In this document: in pieces, positions 1-8,025 of the stretch
How the letters are laid out: every line of letters starts with the position of its first letter
How positions within the stretch are numbered: the stretch's first letter is position 1
Assembly: GCA_937899645.1 (NCBI GenBank)
Contig: CALCCD010000109.1
Location: 1-64,000 of the forward strand
From: an uncultured cyanobacterium
GTDB lineage: Bacteria > Cyanobacteriota > Cyanobacteriia > Cyanobacteriales > Geitlerinemataceae
Length of the DNA stretch: 64,000 bases
Direction of reading: 5' to 3'
Translations under genes and position numbers: made by a program
The notes under the pieces: generated by a model
What the model was told of the DNA's origin: nothing
Databases searched by the model: none
Seen by the model: the letters and a program-made list of their open reading frames with translations, nothing else

Positions 1-1617
1 ATACAATGCCGCCAAATTGTTGAGGCTGGAGGCGGTATCGGGACGATCGCGACCGAAGCGAGCCTCGCTCACCTCAAGCATCCGCCGCCGACAGCACTCG
101 GCGGACTCAAATAGGCTTTGGGTTTCGTAAAACCGAGCCGCACCTTCAAGCGGCCAGCCCCACTCGTAATCCTCCGAACTCAGCAAATCGCTGTAGTCCG
201 CCGCTGCCTCCATGTGCGCGATCGCATCTTTCAGCGCCGCCTGCTGCGCGACCGTCACGGCCTGCGGTATCTGCTGGGCGATCGCCGCCATCATTGTTGC
301 AAACGTCTGTCGCCAGTCCGTCGCCTCCTCTCGCTCCGCCAGCTTCATCCCGAAAAACTCCCGCACCAGCGGATGCAGCCGATAGCGCCCCGCCTCCAAG
401 CGCTTCAGCCAGTGCAGCCGCACCAGCTCCTCCTCGCGCCATTCCTCCAGTTCCTCCTCCTCGATCGCGACGCACCGCTGCACCAACTCCCACGGAATCG
501 GAGCCGCCGCAAAGATACTCAGCCGCATCGCCAACGCCTGCGCGCCCTCCGACAACATCTCCCAACTCAACTCGAACGCCGCCACCACGCCCCGCTCCGC
601 CGTCAGTCCCGCCGGAAACTTGCTCGGATTCAGCGCCCGCGCCGTCACCGCCAGCCGATCGAGCAGCGTCGCCAGCGCCAGATCTGGCCTGCGCTTCAGA
701 TAGAACCCCACCAGCTCCACCCCCAGCGGCAGATATCCCAACGCCTTCAGCAGATCCCGCGCCGTGCGGGCTTCCGGGCAGACGCGATCGCGCCCGACGA
801 TCGACACCAACAGCCGCAGCGCCGCCAACGGTTTCAGCACGTCGAGATCGAGGAGATCGAGCTTGTGTCCCTCAATCTTCTCCCGCGTCGTCACCAGCAC
901 CCGAAACCGATCGCCCATCCCCGGCAAATACGGCTCCACCTGCGACCCGTAGTCCGTCACGTCATCAAAAATCAGCAGCACCCGCGCGGCCTCCAGCATC
1001 GGCCAGTTGCTCAGAACATGCCGAAGCTGCATCGTTTCATCGCCCCGCTCCGCCAGCCGCTCGCCTTTGAACAGCTCTGCCTGCGCGAACGCCAGCAAAT
1101 CCGTCGCCGCCCGATCGCCCGACAGCCACGCCACCCCGCCGCCGTAGGTCTCGCGCAAATGCCGCTTCGCGTACTGCGCCGCCAGCTCCGTTTTGCCGAT
1201 GCCGCCCATCCCGGCCACGACCGAGACCCGCTGCGATCGCGTCAGTTTCTCGTGCAGCGTTTGCAGGTCAGTTTCGCGCCCGAAGAAGCGATCGGGCTCG
1301 ACGCCGCGAAACCCGAGATTGTTCGGCACGGTCGTTTCTTTAGGCGGCTCGAAGTTCGGAGGTTCGGGTGTTGCCTCTGGCTTTGGCTCCAGATTTAGCT
1401 CGGAAATCCGATCTTCGACTCCTAATGCCTGCGCGATCGCAGCAACTGTCGTGCGATTGACACGCTTGCCGTCAAGACACCGCTTCACCGTCCGCTCGCT
1501 CATTCCCGCCGCCGCCGCGAGGTCACTGTTTTTCCATACTTCATCGTCTGTGTTGCGCTGACTCGCCTTAGCGTCGAGCAAGATTTTCCGGCTGGCTTCA
1601 CCGAGCGCGATCTTCAC
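1..1617 (-). CDS. STAND/NLR-like ATPase (HTH, NB-ARC, TPR), 3' end beyond the left edge
   Basis: The minus strand is open from a GTG at 1617 to the left edge with no stop, so at least 539 residues are present and the C-terminus is missing. A GGAAAG lies just before the GTG. An N-terminal helix-turn-helix (LAAAAGMSERTVKRCLDGKR, about residues 29-48) is followed by a Pro-rich linker, FFGRE and the P-loop GMGGIGKTEL (about 134-143). Next come Walker B LLIFDD, the sensor VLVTTRE, a GYLPLG motif and a winged-helix-like HPLVREFF. The last visible residues (RPDTASSLNNLAALY) are a TPR start. NB-ARC NTPases of this layout are signal-activated switches; in cyanobacteria they serve regulation or defence. 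The role here is unknown. Its promoter should lie in 1618-1851, which holds no clear gene. Confidence 0.88.
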   Translation of the reverse strand, partial: MKIALGEASRKILLDAKASQRNTDDEVWKNSDLAAAAGMSERTVKRCLDGKRVNRTTVAAIAQALGVEDRISELNLEPKPEATPEPPNFEPPKETTVPNNLGFRGVEPDRFFGRETDLQTLHEKLTRSQRVSVVAGMGGIGKTELAAQYAKRHLRETYGGGVAWLSGDRAATDLLAFAQAELFKGERLAERGDETMQLRHVLSNWPMLEAARVLLIFDDVTDYGSQVEPYLPGMGDRFRVLVTTREKIEGHKLDLLDLDVLKPLAALRLLVSIVGRDRVCPEARTARDLLKALGYLPLGVELVGFYLKRRPDLALATLLDRLAVTARALNPSKFPAGLTAERGVVAAFELSWEMLSEGAQALAMRLSIFAAAPIPWELVQRCVAIEEEELEEWREEELVRLHWLKRLEAGRYRLHPLVREFFGMKLAEREEATDWRQTFATMMAAIAQQIPQAVTVAQQAALKDAIAHMEAAADYSDLLSSEDYEWGWPLEGAARFYETQSLFESAECCRRRMLEVSEARFGRDRPDTASSLNNLAALY

Positions 1618-1851
1618 GTTGCCGCTTTCCAAACCAAGATTCTGACTTGAGGTTAGCTCACTTCGGACTGATGTGGCGATCGGCTGAAACGGCGAAATTT
1701 CTAAGGTGCACTGCCGTGACGCCCCTACCTTGGCGGGTGTTCTGCGCGGGTCTGTTGTCTCGGTTTTTTGCTGACAAAAAAGGCGTTTTCGGACAGTCCA
1801 CTGCCGTCGAGACCTGTCCGGGCTGAATCCGCGAAGCTCCAAGCATCGAAT

Positions 1852-2118
1852 TCAGCAACACGCCAAATGACGCACTTCCAAGCCCAACTCGCCTTTCACC
1901 TCGCCCACCATCACCCGCTCACCCTGAGCCGCCCAAACCTTCACTGGGCGATCGGCTCCAGCATCACCACCGACGCCGCGCGCTCTCGCCTCAGCGCGAT
2001 CGAGACCCTTACCCTCAGCTTCGTCGCCACCTTTTTTCCCGAAGCCGCCGTCGGCCTCTTTCTTTTGCGTGTCTGCTTCGCCATCCTCAAGCGCCGCTAA
2101 TCCCCCGAGCGCCACCAT
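1852..2118 (-). CDS. small hypothetical protein downstream of the acetyltransferase gene
   Basis: An 88-residue minus-strand frame starts at an ATG at 2118, 11 nt after the stop of the GNAT gene, with AGGGG 8-10 nt upstream. The product is charged and Gly-rich (DTQKKEADGGFGKKGGDEAE) and ends in a more protein-like part (VKVWAAQGERVMVGEVKGEL). Codons have G-rich first positions as in real genes here. An in-frame ATG at 2169 would overlap the GNAT gene and is less likely. No family is recognised and there is no signal peptide or membrane segment. An opposite-strand frame at 1768-2100 competes for the same DNA. A weak inverted repeat (GGACAG 1791-1796, CTGTCC 1814-1819) followed on the minus strand by a T run could be its terminator. 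Confidence 0.4.
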   Translation of the reverse strand: MVALGGLAALEDGEADTQKKEADGGFGKKGGDEAEGKGLDRAEARARGVGGDAGADRPVKVWAAQGERVMVGEVKGELGLEVRHLACC

Positions 2119-2129
2119 GCCCGCGACCC

Positions 2130-2765
2130 CTACTTCAAATAGACCGTGTCGGGAACGGTTTCCAGGCAAGTCAACAGCAGTGGATCGTTCGCAGGCCGGT
2201 CGTACAAATCTTGGAAAAAATGGCGGAGCAAGCTGCGCACCCGATCGCCACTCAGCGTCGGCTCAGCGTATTCCGACGCGATCGCCAGACACATCTCCGT
2301 CGGCTCGCCCCCCGACAGCGGCGGCAAAATGTAGCGCACGCCCTCCAGGAACACCGCACCGAACCGCCGGTAGAACTCGCAGCGACGCTGGGTCATCGGG
2401 TCGGTCTCGACAGGCAGCTCGACTTCGAGCAGCAGGTAGCGATCGCGCTGCTGCAGTTCCGCCAAGATCTGCCGCAAAAACTGACTGCCGATGCCCTGAT
2501 TTCGCGCCGAGCGGTGCGTGGCGATGTAGCCGAGCAGCGTCAGGTCGCTGTCGGGGAACGGATAGAGGACGGCCAGAAAGACGACGCGATCGCCCTGTTG
2601 GCCGCGCCAGAGTTCGTAAATGCCGCGATCGACGCGCTCTTTGAGTACCGGAATCGGCAGGCGTTCGCTGGCCGGGAAGGCTTCTGTGTAGATCTCCAGG
2701 ACGGCGGGCATCGCGGGGTGCGACGTGTTGGAGAGGCGATCGAATTTGACCTCGCTGTCTGTCAT
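2130..2765 (-). CDS. GNAT-family N-acetyltransferase
   Basis: The product has 211 residues and a GNAT fold: a strand-turn pattern LTLLGYIATHRSARNQGIGS contains the acetyl-CoA pyrophosphate loop (R/Q-x-x-G-x-G/A type, RNQGIG), followed by FLRQILAEL and a late FYRRFGAVF typical of the last helix/strand. Such enzymes transfer acetyl from acetyl-CoA to an amine; the substrate cannot be told. The ATG at 2765 was preferred over a GTG at 2798, which lies inside a hairpin and has no ribosome site. The gene follows gatB on the same strand, separated by a short hairpin, and is followed closely by a small unknown ORF. Confidence 0.82.
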   Translation of the reverse strand: MTDSEVKFDRLSNTSHPAMPAVLEIYTEAFPASERLPIPVLKERVDRGIYELWRGQQGDRVVFLAVLYPFPDSDLTLLGYIATHRSARNQGIGSQFLRQILAELQQRDRYLLLEVELPVETDPMTQRRCEFYRRFGAVFLEGVRYILPPLSGGEPTEMCLAIASEYAEPTLSGDRVRSLLRHFFQDLYDRPANDPLLLTCLETVPDTVYLK

Positions 2766-2798
2766 TTCGTTTGGAGAACTACCGAACAAAGCCTTCAC

Positions 2799-2819
2799 CT
2801 GAGAAGCCCGACTTCTCAG
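2799..2819 (-). terminator. short hairpin after gatB, possible weak terminator
   Basis: CTGAGAAG and CTTCTCAG form a perfect 8-bp stem with a 5-nt loop (CCCGA), 18 nt after the gatB stop. There is no T run, so termination is uncertain. The same GAAGCCCGACTT core recurs in the longer hairpin at 29118-29150. Confidence 0.35.
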
Positions 2820-2837
2820 CCCCCGCGCGATGTGTCC

Positions 2838-4337
2838 CTAGCCCTTCAGCTTCGGAACCAGCAGCTTGTTGGTCAGCTTCGGATCGGCACGACCGCTCGT
2901 CGCTTTCATGACTTGACCGACAAAGAAGCCTTGCAGCTTGGTTTTCCCGGCTCGGTACTGCTCCACCTTGTCGGGGTTGTCCGCCAGCAGCTTGTCGATA
3001 ATCGCTTCCAGCTCGCCCTCGTCGGAGATTTGAATCAAGCCTTTTGACTCGACCAGCTCCTTCGCCGAGCCGCCTTTTTCCAGCAGCTCCGGCAACACCT
3101 CTTTCGCGATTTTTCCGCTGATTGTGCCGTCGGCGATCAGGCCGATGAGTTCTGCCAGCGTCTCCGGCGTCAGCGCCAAATCGGCGAACGACAGCTTTTG
3201 CTCCTTGGCGTAGGCTGTCAGGTCGCCCATGACCCAGTTCGCTGCCTGCTTCACATCCGCACCGGCAGTCAGCGCCGCGTCGAAGTAGGCCGTCACGTCC
3301 ACATCTTCGGTGAGGACGCGGGTGTCGTAGGCCGAGAGGCCGAGCTCTTCCTGGTAGCGGTGGCGTTTCTCGCGGGGTAGCTCGGGCAGCTCGGCTTTCC
3401 AGCCCTGCACCTGCTCGGCGGGAACTTCTAGCGGCGTCAGGTCGGGCTCGGGGAAGTAGCGATAGTCGCTGGAGCCCTCTTTACTCCGCATGCTTTTGGT
3501 GCACTGGAGGTTTTCGTCCCAGAGGCGCGTTTCCTGGACGATCGTCTCGGAGCCAGTTTCGATCGCCTGGGTTTGGCGCTCGATCTCGTAGTCGATCGCG
3601 CGGGCGATCGCGCTAAACGAGTTCATATTTTTGATCTCGACCTTCGTGCCGAACTTCTCTTGACCGACGGGGCGGATCGAGATGTTGACGTCGCAGCGCA
3701 TCGAGCCTTCTTGCATGTTGCCATCGCAAACGCCCAGGTATCGGACGATGCGGCGGATCTCCTGGCCGTACTCGGCGGCTTCGCGTCCGGAGCGGATGTC
3801 GGGCTCGGAGACGATTTCGAGCAGCGGCACGCCCGCGCGGTTGTAATCGACGAGGGAGTGGGTGGAACCGGCGAGTCGATCGCTGCCCGCGTGAACGAGC
3901 TTGCCCGCGTCTTCTTCCATGTGGGCGCGGGTGACGCCGATGCGCTTGCGCTGGGGATTGCCGTCGTCGTCGATTAGTTCGATTTCCAGCCAGCCGTGTT
4001 CGGCGATCGGCAGGTCGAACTGCGAGATTTGGTAGTTTTTTGGCAGGTCGGGGTAGAAATATTGCTTGCGATCGAACTTGCTGTAGGGCGCGATCTGACA
4101 GTTGAGCGCGAGGCCGAGCTTGACGGCGTATTCCAGCACTTTTTGGTTGAGGACGGGCAGGACACCGGGCAGACCCATGCAGATCGGGTCGATGTTGGTG
4201 TTGGGCGTCGCGCCGAACTCGGTCGAGGAGTTCGAGAAAATTTTGGTGTTCGTGCTGAGCTGGCAGTGGGTTTCGAGGCCAATAACGGCTTCGTACTGCG
4301 TTTCGTGCGGAGTTTTCGTCGGAGCTGCGGCTGTCAT
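2838..4337 (-). CDS. gatB: Asp-tRNA(Asn)/Glu-tRNA(Gln) amidotransferase subunit B
   Basis: The 499-residue product is a full-length GatB, the tRNA-binding kinase-like subunit of GatCAB, which activates and amidates Glu-tRNA(Gln) or Asp-tRNA(Asn). Most cyanobacteria use this route to make Gln-tRNA. The N-terminal catalytic core carries [13 protein letters not shown] (about 15-27), [10 protein letters not shown], and the family motif [15 protein letters not shown] (about 97-111), then [10 protein letters not shown] and the SMRCDVNIS segment. The C-terminal YqeY-like tail has the typical [17 protein letters not shown]. Start is ATG at 4337. No gatA or gatC lies nearby, as is usual in cyanobacteria, where the subunit genes are scattered. 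Confidence 0.97.
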   Translation of the reverse strand: MTAAAPTKTPHETQYEAVIGLETHCQLSTNTKIFSNSSTEFGATPNTNIDPICMGLPGVLPVLNQKVLEYAVKLGLALNCQIAPYSKFDRKQYFYPDLPKNYQISQFDLPIAEHGWLEIELIDDDGNPQRKRIGVTRAHMEEDAGKLVHAGSDRLAGSTHSLVDYNRAGVPLLEIVSEPDIRSGREAAEYGQEIRRIVRYLGVCDGNMQEGSMRCDVNISIRPVGQEKFGTKVEIKNMNSFSAIARAIDYEIERQTQAIETGSETIVQETRLWDENLQCTKSMRSKEGSSDYRYFPEPDLTPLEVPAEQVQGWKAELPELPREKRHRYQEELGLSAYDTRVLTEDVDVTAYFDAALTAGADVKQAANWVMGDLTAYAKEQKLSFADLALTPETLAELIGLIADGTISGKIAKEVLPELLEKGGSAKELVESKGLIQISDEGELEAIIDKLLADNPDKVEQYRAGKTKLQGFFVGQVMKATSGRADPKLTNKLLVPKLKG

Positions 4338-4440
4338 GGGCGCTTTAGCTAGGGTGACGGGTAAAGTTAACGGTCGATCGCGCGCCGATCGCCGGAGCGA
4401 GACGAGCGCACTTCGATCTTACCTCCAAGGCGCAGCAAGT

Positions 4441-4488
4441 CATGGGGTTCGGCATGGCGTTCGACATGGGGTTCGGCATGGCGTTCGG
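4441..4488. repeat. minisatellite, 4 x 12 bp
   Basis: Four tandem 12-bp units alternate between CATGGGGTTCGG and CATGGCGTTCGA/G, so the array is also two 24-bp units. It lies about 100 bp upstream of gatB on the non-coding side. Confidence 0.85.
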
Positions 4489-4577
4489 CGCGGGAGTTAA
4501 CCGAGATCGCCCCACGGGCAGCGACGCACCGCCATCTCCCACGCGGCAACGTCTCCAAGGAAATGCTTAGGGTATAC

Positions 4578-4609
4578 TTCTGGCAAAACGCACGTTCTGG
4601 CAAAACGCA
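4578..4609 (+). promoter_or_regulatory. direct repeat beside a TATACT box, upstream of the coiled-coil gene
   Basis: The 15-mer TTCTGGCAAAACGCA occurs at 4578-4592 and 4595-4609. It starts at the end of a TATACT (4573-4578) that resembles a -10 element; no good -35 is seen. The rest of the 4338-4661 spacer holds the 12-bp repeat array and no gene. A regulatory role is inferred from position only. Confidence 0.35.
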
Positions 4610-4661
4610 TGCTCGCGCTGTGTCTTTTTATCTCGCCACACCTCAGATCCACACTTTGTCT

Positions 4662-5249
4662 ATGACTGATATCAATCCCAATCAAATGCGAGATCGACTT
4701 GGCAATATCGATCAGATTCGCGACATTCTGTTCGGCGATCGCGAGCGTGAGTACACCGAACGGCTCGATCGCATTGAGGTCGAAGTCGATGAGCTGAGTC
4801 GGGTAATCGAGGCGCGACTGAGCAATCTGGAGAATCAAATTTCCACCGATCTACAAAACGCGATCGACGCCCTCGAGAAAAAAATCCAGTTCGTCAGCTC
4901 CACGCTCAACACCGACTCGAGCGAGATCCGTCAGGGTCTGCAAACCGTCGAGCGCGACCTCGCGGGCAACATCGTCATCGTCGAGAAGACGCTCTCGGCC
5001 AATATCGGCGAGCTGAGCGATAGCCTGACCAGCACGCGATCGCAGCTCAAATCCGGCCTGCAAGAGCTTAAATCGCAGCTCCTCGACGAGTTGACGAAGA
5101 GCTTCAACAGCCTGGGAGAGGAGAAAGTATCGCGCGCTGACCTAGCCGAGATGCTTTTCGATCTGTGCATGCAGGTGCGCGGCCAAGCCGAGCGTCCGGC
5201 TGAAGCCGAAGCAACCTTTCTTCTCCCCGAGCACCAGGTCGGCAGCTAG
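4662..5249 (+). CDS. coiled-coil protein, probable partner of the OmpA-domain protein
   Basis: The 195-residue product starts MTDINPNQMRDRLGNIDQIR at ATG 4662; an in-frame ATG at 4563 would add an unlikely leader. From about residue 25 to 160 it is a heptad-rich coiled coil with no signal peptide or membrane segment, followed by a short segment EEKVSRADLAEMLFDLCMQV and an acidic tail. It should be cytoplasmic. The OmpA-domain gene begins 49 nt downstream on the same strand, and that protein also contains a long predicted helical region, so the two probably act together at the membrane. No enzymatic motif is visible and I do not recognise a named family. Confidence 0.8.
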   Translation: MTDINPNQMRDRLGNIDQIRDILFGDREREYTERLDRIEVEVDELSRVIEARLSNLENQISTDLQNAIDALEKKIQFVSSTLNTDSSEIRQGLQTVERDLAGNIVIVEKTLSANIGELSDSLTSTRSQLKSGLQELKSQLLDELTKSFNSLGEEKVSRADLAEMLFDLCMQVRGQAERPAEAEATFLLPEHQVGS

Positions 5250-5298
5250 GTCAGAGCCTCCCGTCCCCGATGGGCGAGGCGTCTGTCACAATAGTTCC

Positions 5299-7935
5299 AT
5301 GACTGGCTCTCACCCCTCATCTGACCTGCCGCCCGATCGCGCATCTTCTGAGGATTCGCCGCGCGATGGCGGTGAGGCGCAGTTAGCGCAGCTACTCGAC
5401 CTTCTCGCGGTGTCTAAAGACGGCTCCGCTGCCGATCGTGCTGCCGCGAATTCGGGGCCGCAGCCCGGCCACCCGCCAGCGCCAGACCCGTCATTGCCAA
5501 ACGCGCCAGAACCCAGCCCACCCGCATCAAACCAGCCAGAACTTAGTACGCCAGAACCTAGCGCGCCAGAACCCGGTCAGTTGGAACCCAACCCGCCGAC
5601 GCCCGACCCGCCCGCGCTAGCTCGGGCTGAGCCCAGCCCCCCAGAGCCTGACAGTTCCAAGACACCGCGTCGCCCTTCCTCCCGCCTTCGAGTCAGCCGC
5701 CAATCGGGGCTTGGTGCGCCCGAGCAACGACCTTCCGCCGCCGAGACACCAGCCCCTCCACCGTCCGACAGCAGTTCCGACCGCGACATGGATAACCCGC
5801 TCGAAGAGCCCGCGCCGAGACGCACGCAACGTTTGCTCAGCCCCCACACCCGCAAGCAGCGCCATCAGTTCGCGGATCTACAGGGGACGATCGAGGGCGA
5901 GTCGCCGACGGTCGAACGACCGCTCTTTAGCGACGGCACGCTCAATCGCATCCTCGATCGCCTCAATACGCCGACCGTCTCCCAAGCAGAACTCGAGCGG
6001 GCGCTCCTGGACTTCGAGCGAGAGCGCTTCTCCGTGCTCGAATCGCGCATCCACGAACTCGAAGCTCAGCTCGAAATTTTCCACGACACCGACGAGCACG
6101 ATAAGCAAAGCAAGCTGATGCCGCTGGTGGACGAGATTCTCAGCAGCCTGACGCCGACGGCCCTGCGCCAGGAGACAATCCGCAGCCTAATTCCGGTGAT
6201 CGATCGCGTCATTGCCGAGCGCACCGCCCAGAACAGCGAAGCGATGAGTGCCGTGATCGCCGAACTGATGCCGCTGGCGATCGAGCGGCAAATTAAAGAA
6301 GATCCCCACACGATCGCCAACGCCGTCGCGCCAGAAATGGCGGAAGCAATTCGGCGTCAGATCGCCCTGAGGAAAGGCTCGCTCGGTGAGGCGATCGCCT
6401 CCGAGATGGGCGAAGCGATTCGCGGCCAGGTGGTGCTGGCGCGCGACGAGATGATCGATGCGCTCTACCCCGTTATCGGCAACACGATTACGAAATACAT
6501 GGCGGAGGAGATCCGCAACATCAATGCCAAGGTCGAGCAGAGCTTTAGCTTCGAGGGCATTACGCGCAAGATCCGCGCCAAAGTCCAGGGCGTCTCGGAA
6601 GCGGAGCTAATCCTGCGCGATTCGGCTTCGTTCAGTGTCAAGGCAGCGTTCCTAATTCACAAAGAGTCGGGCCTCGTGATCGCCGAAGCCCAACAGCCCA
6701 ACACGCAGCCCCTCGAATCCGACATGATCGGCGGGATGCTGACGGCAATTCGCAGCTTCGCCAACGACTGCATCGCCCAGGCCGACGCGGGCATCCAGGC
6801 CGAGCTGAACGAAATCGAATACGACACCTTCAAGCTCGTGCTAGAGGTGGCTGGCTACTGCTATGTGGCGCTGGTGGTGAAGGGCAACGTGACGAAGCCC
6901 TACGTCAATCACATGCGGCTCGTGATGGCTGGTGTCGTGCAGCAGTTCGGCCAACACATCAAGGATTTCGATGGCGATCCGAGCACGATTCCTGGCAAGG
7001 TTGCGACCGAGGTCGCCAGCCTCGTGCCCGACCCGCTCGAACTCGAGCGTGCAAACGCAAAGGATTCAAAGCGTCCACCGATGCTGCTGGTGATGCTGGT
7101 GCTGGCGTTACTAGGGGGACTCGGGCTGTGGGCACGGCAGTCGTGGCTGCGGCGCGTCGAGCGGACGGTGCTGCAAAAGATCGACGCGGTTCCCGAGCTG
7201 ACGGCCTATCAAATCGAGGTGGACGCGCGAGGCAACCGGCTGGAGCTGTCGGGCGATTTGCCGTATCAAGCGCTGCAAGATCGGTTGATCGAAGTCGTAA
7301 CGCCGATCGTGCCCGATCGCGAAATCGTCGATCGCACTCAGCTCGCCACCTTCGAGCCGGACGATGTGACGATCGCGCTGGAGGTCGATCGGTTGACGGC
7401 ACTGCTCAACCGCACGCTACCGGCCACGGTCGTAACGCAGTACGAAGACCGGCGCGTAACGCTGCGAGGCTGGGCGGAAGACGAGAACGTGCTAGAGGCG
7501 GTCGGCGAGGCGTTTGAGGCGATTTCTGGAATGCGATCGGTGTCGAGTGCGCTGCTAATCGACGCGCCGCCGGACAAGATTCGCCTCTACTTCGATTTGG
7601 GCGAGGTGGAACCGATCGCGATTGGCAAAACCAAGCTGGACTCGGTCGAGCGTTTCTTACGGAAGTTTCCCGATGTCAAGATCTCCGTGGTCGGTCACGC
7701 AGATCGCGTTGGCTCCGCCGAGCAAAACCAGATCCTGGCTGAGGCCCGCGCCGATCGCATCCGCGAACTGCTCGTCGAGCGGGGGATCGACGGCGATCGG
7801 CTAGCGACACGCGGCTCGCTGGAGCTACCGCCAGGAATCTCCGCGCAACAGCCTCTCGACCTCAGCCGCTGCGTCCGCTTCGAGATTACCAACGCTGCCG
7901 AAATCGGCCTATCCGAAGATCCCGAGCTGCCCTAA
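5299..7935 (+). CDS. large membrane-anchored protein with C-terminal OmpA domain
   Basis: The 878-residue product has four parts. Residues 1-150 are Pro/Ser/Glu-rich and low-complexity. About 170-590 is helical and charged, with repeated motifs such as EMAEAIRRQI and EMGEAIRGQV and a globular stretch near 430-560. One membrane segment (LLVMLVLALLGGLGLW) lies near residue 598. The outer part has BON-like segments and a C-terminal OmpA/MotB domain (about 760-860; DVKISVVGHADRVGSAEQNQ) of the kind that binds peptidoglycan. A long cytoplasmic part is therefore joined through the inner membrane to a wall-binding domain. Similar OmpA-family proteins occur in other cyanobacteria, without clear function. 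It appears to form an operon with the coiled-coil gene upstream. Confidence 0.85.
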   Translation: MTGSHPSSDLPPDRASSEDSPRDGGEAQLAQLLDLLAVSKDGSAADRAAANSGPQPGHPPAPDPSLPNAPEPSPPASNQPELSTPEPSAPEPGQLEPNPPTPDPPALARAEPSPPEPDSSKTPRRPSSRLRVSRQSGLGAPEQRPSAAETPAPPPSDSSSDRDMDNPLEEPAPRRTQRLLSPHTRKQRHQFADLQGTIEGESPTVERPLFSDGTLNRILDRLNTPTVSQAELERALLDFERERFSVLESRIHELEAQLEIFHDTDEHDKQSKLMPLVDEILSSLTPTALRQETIRSLIPVIDRVIAERTAQNSEAMSAVIAELMPLAIERQIKEDPHTIANAVAPEMAEAIRRQIALRKGSLGEAIASEMGEAIRGQVVLARDEMIDALYPVIGNTITKYMAEEIRNINAKVEQSFSFEGITRKIRAKVQGVSEAELILRDSASFSVKAAFLIHKESGLVIAEAQQPNTQPLESDMIGGMLTAIRSFANDCIAQADAGIQAELNEIEYDTFKLVLEVAGYCYVALVVKGNVTKPYVNHMRLVMAGVVQQFGQHIKDFDGDPSTIPGKVATEVASLVPDPLELERANAKDSKRPPMLLVMLVLALLGGLGLWARQSWLRRVERTVLQKIDAVPELTAYQIEVDARGNRLELSGDLPYQALQDRLIEVVTPIVPDREIVDRTQLATFEPDDVTIALEVDRLTALLNRTLPATVVTQYEDRRVTLRGWAEDENVLEAVGEAFEAISGMRSVSSALLIDAPPDKIRLYFDLGEVEPIAIGKTKLDSVERFLRKFPDVKISVVGHADRVGSAEQNQILAEARADRIRELLVERGIDGDRLATRGSLELPPGISAQQPLDLSRCVRFEITNAAEIGLSEDPELP

Positions 7936-8025
7936 TCGATCGCGCCCGCACTCCAGAAGTCAGGCTTTTCCAAAAGGTTCCGCCTTCTGGCCCCCCCGCA
8001 CCTGGCCCCCCGCAATCGTGCGGCT

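Noticed and set aside
118-1398. Long open plus-strand frame rich in Arg, Gln, His and Pro
   Set aside because: It is antisense to the NB-ARC gene, which has clear motifs; the composition is typical of a GC-rich shadow frame.
1768-2100. Plus-strand 110-codon frame opposite the small hypothetical gene
   Set aside because: No ribosome site, runs against the direction of neighbouring genes, and codon pattern is weaker than on the minus strand.
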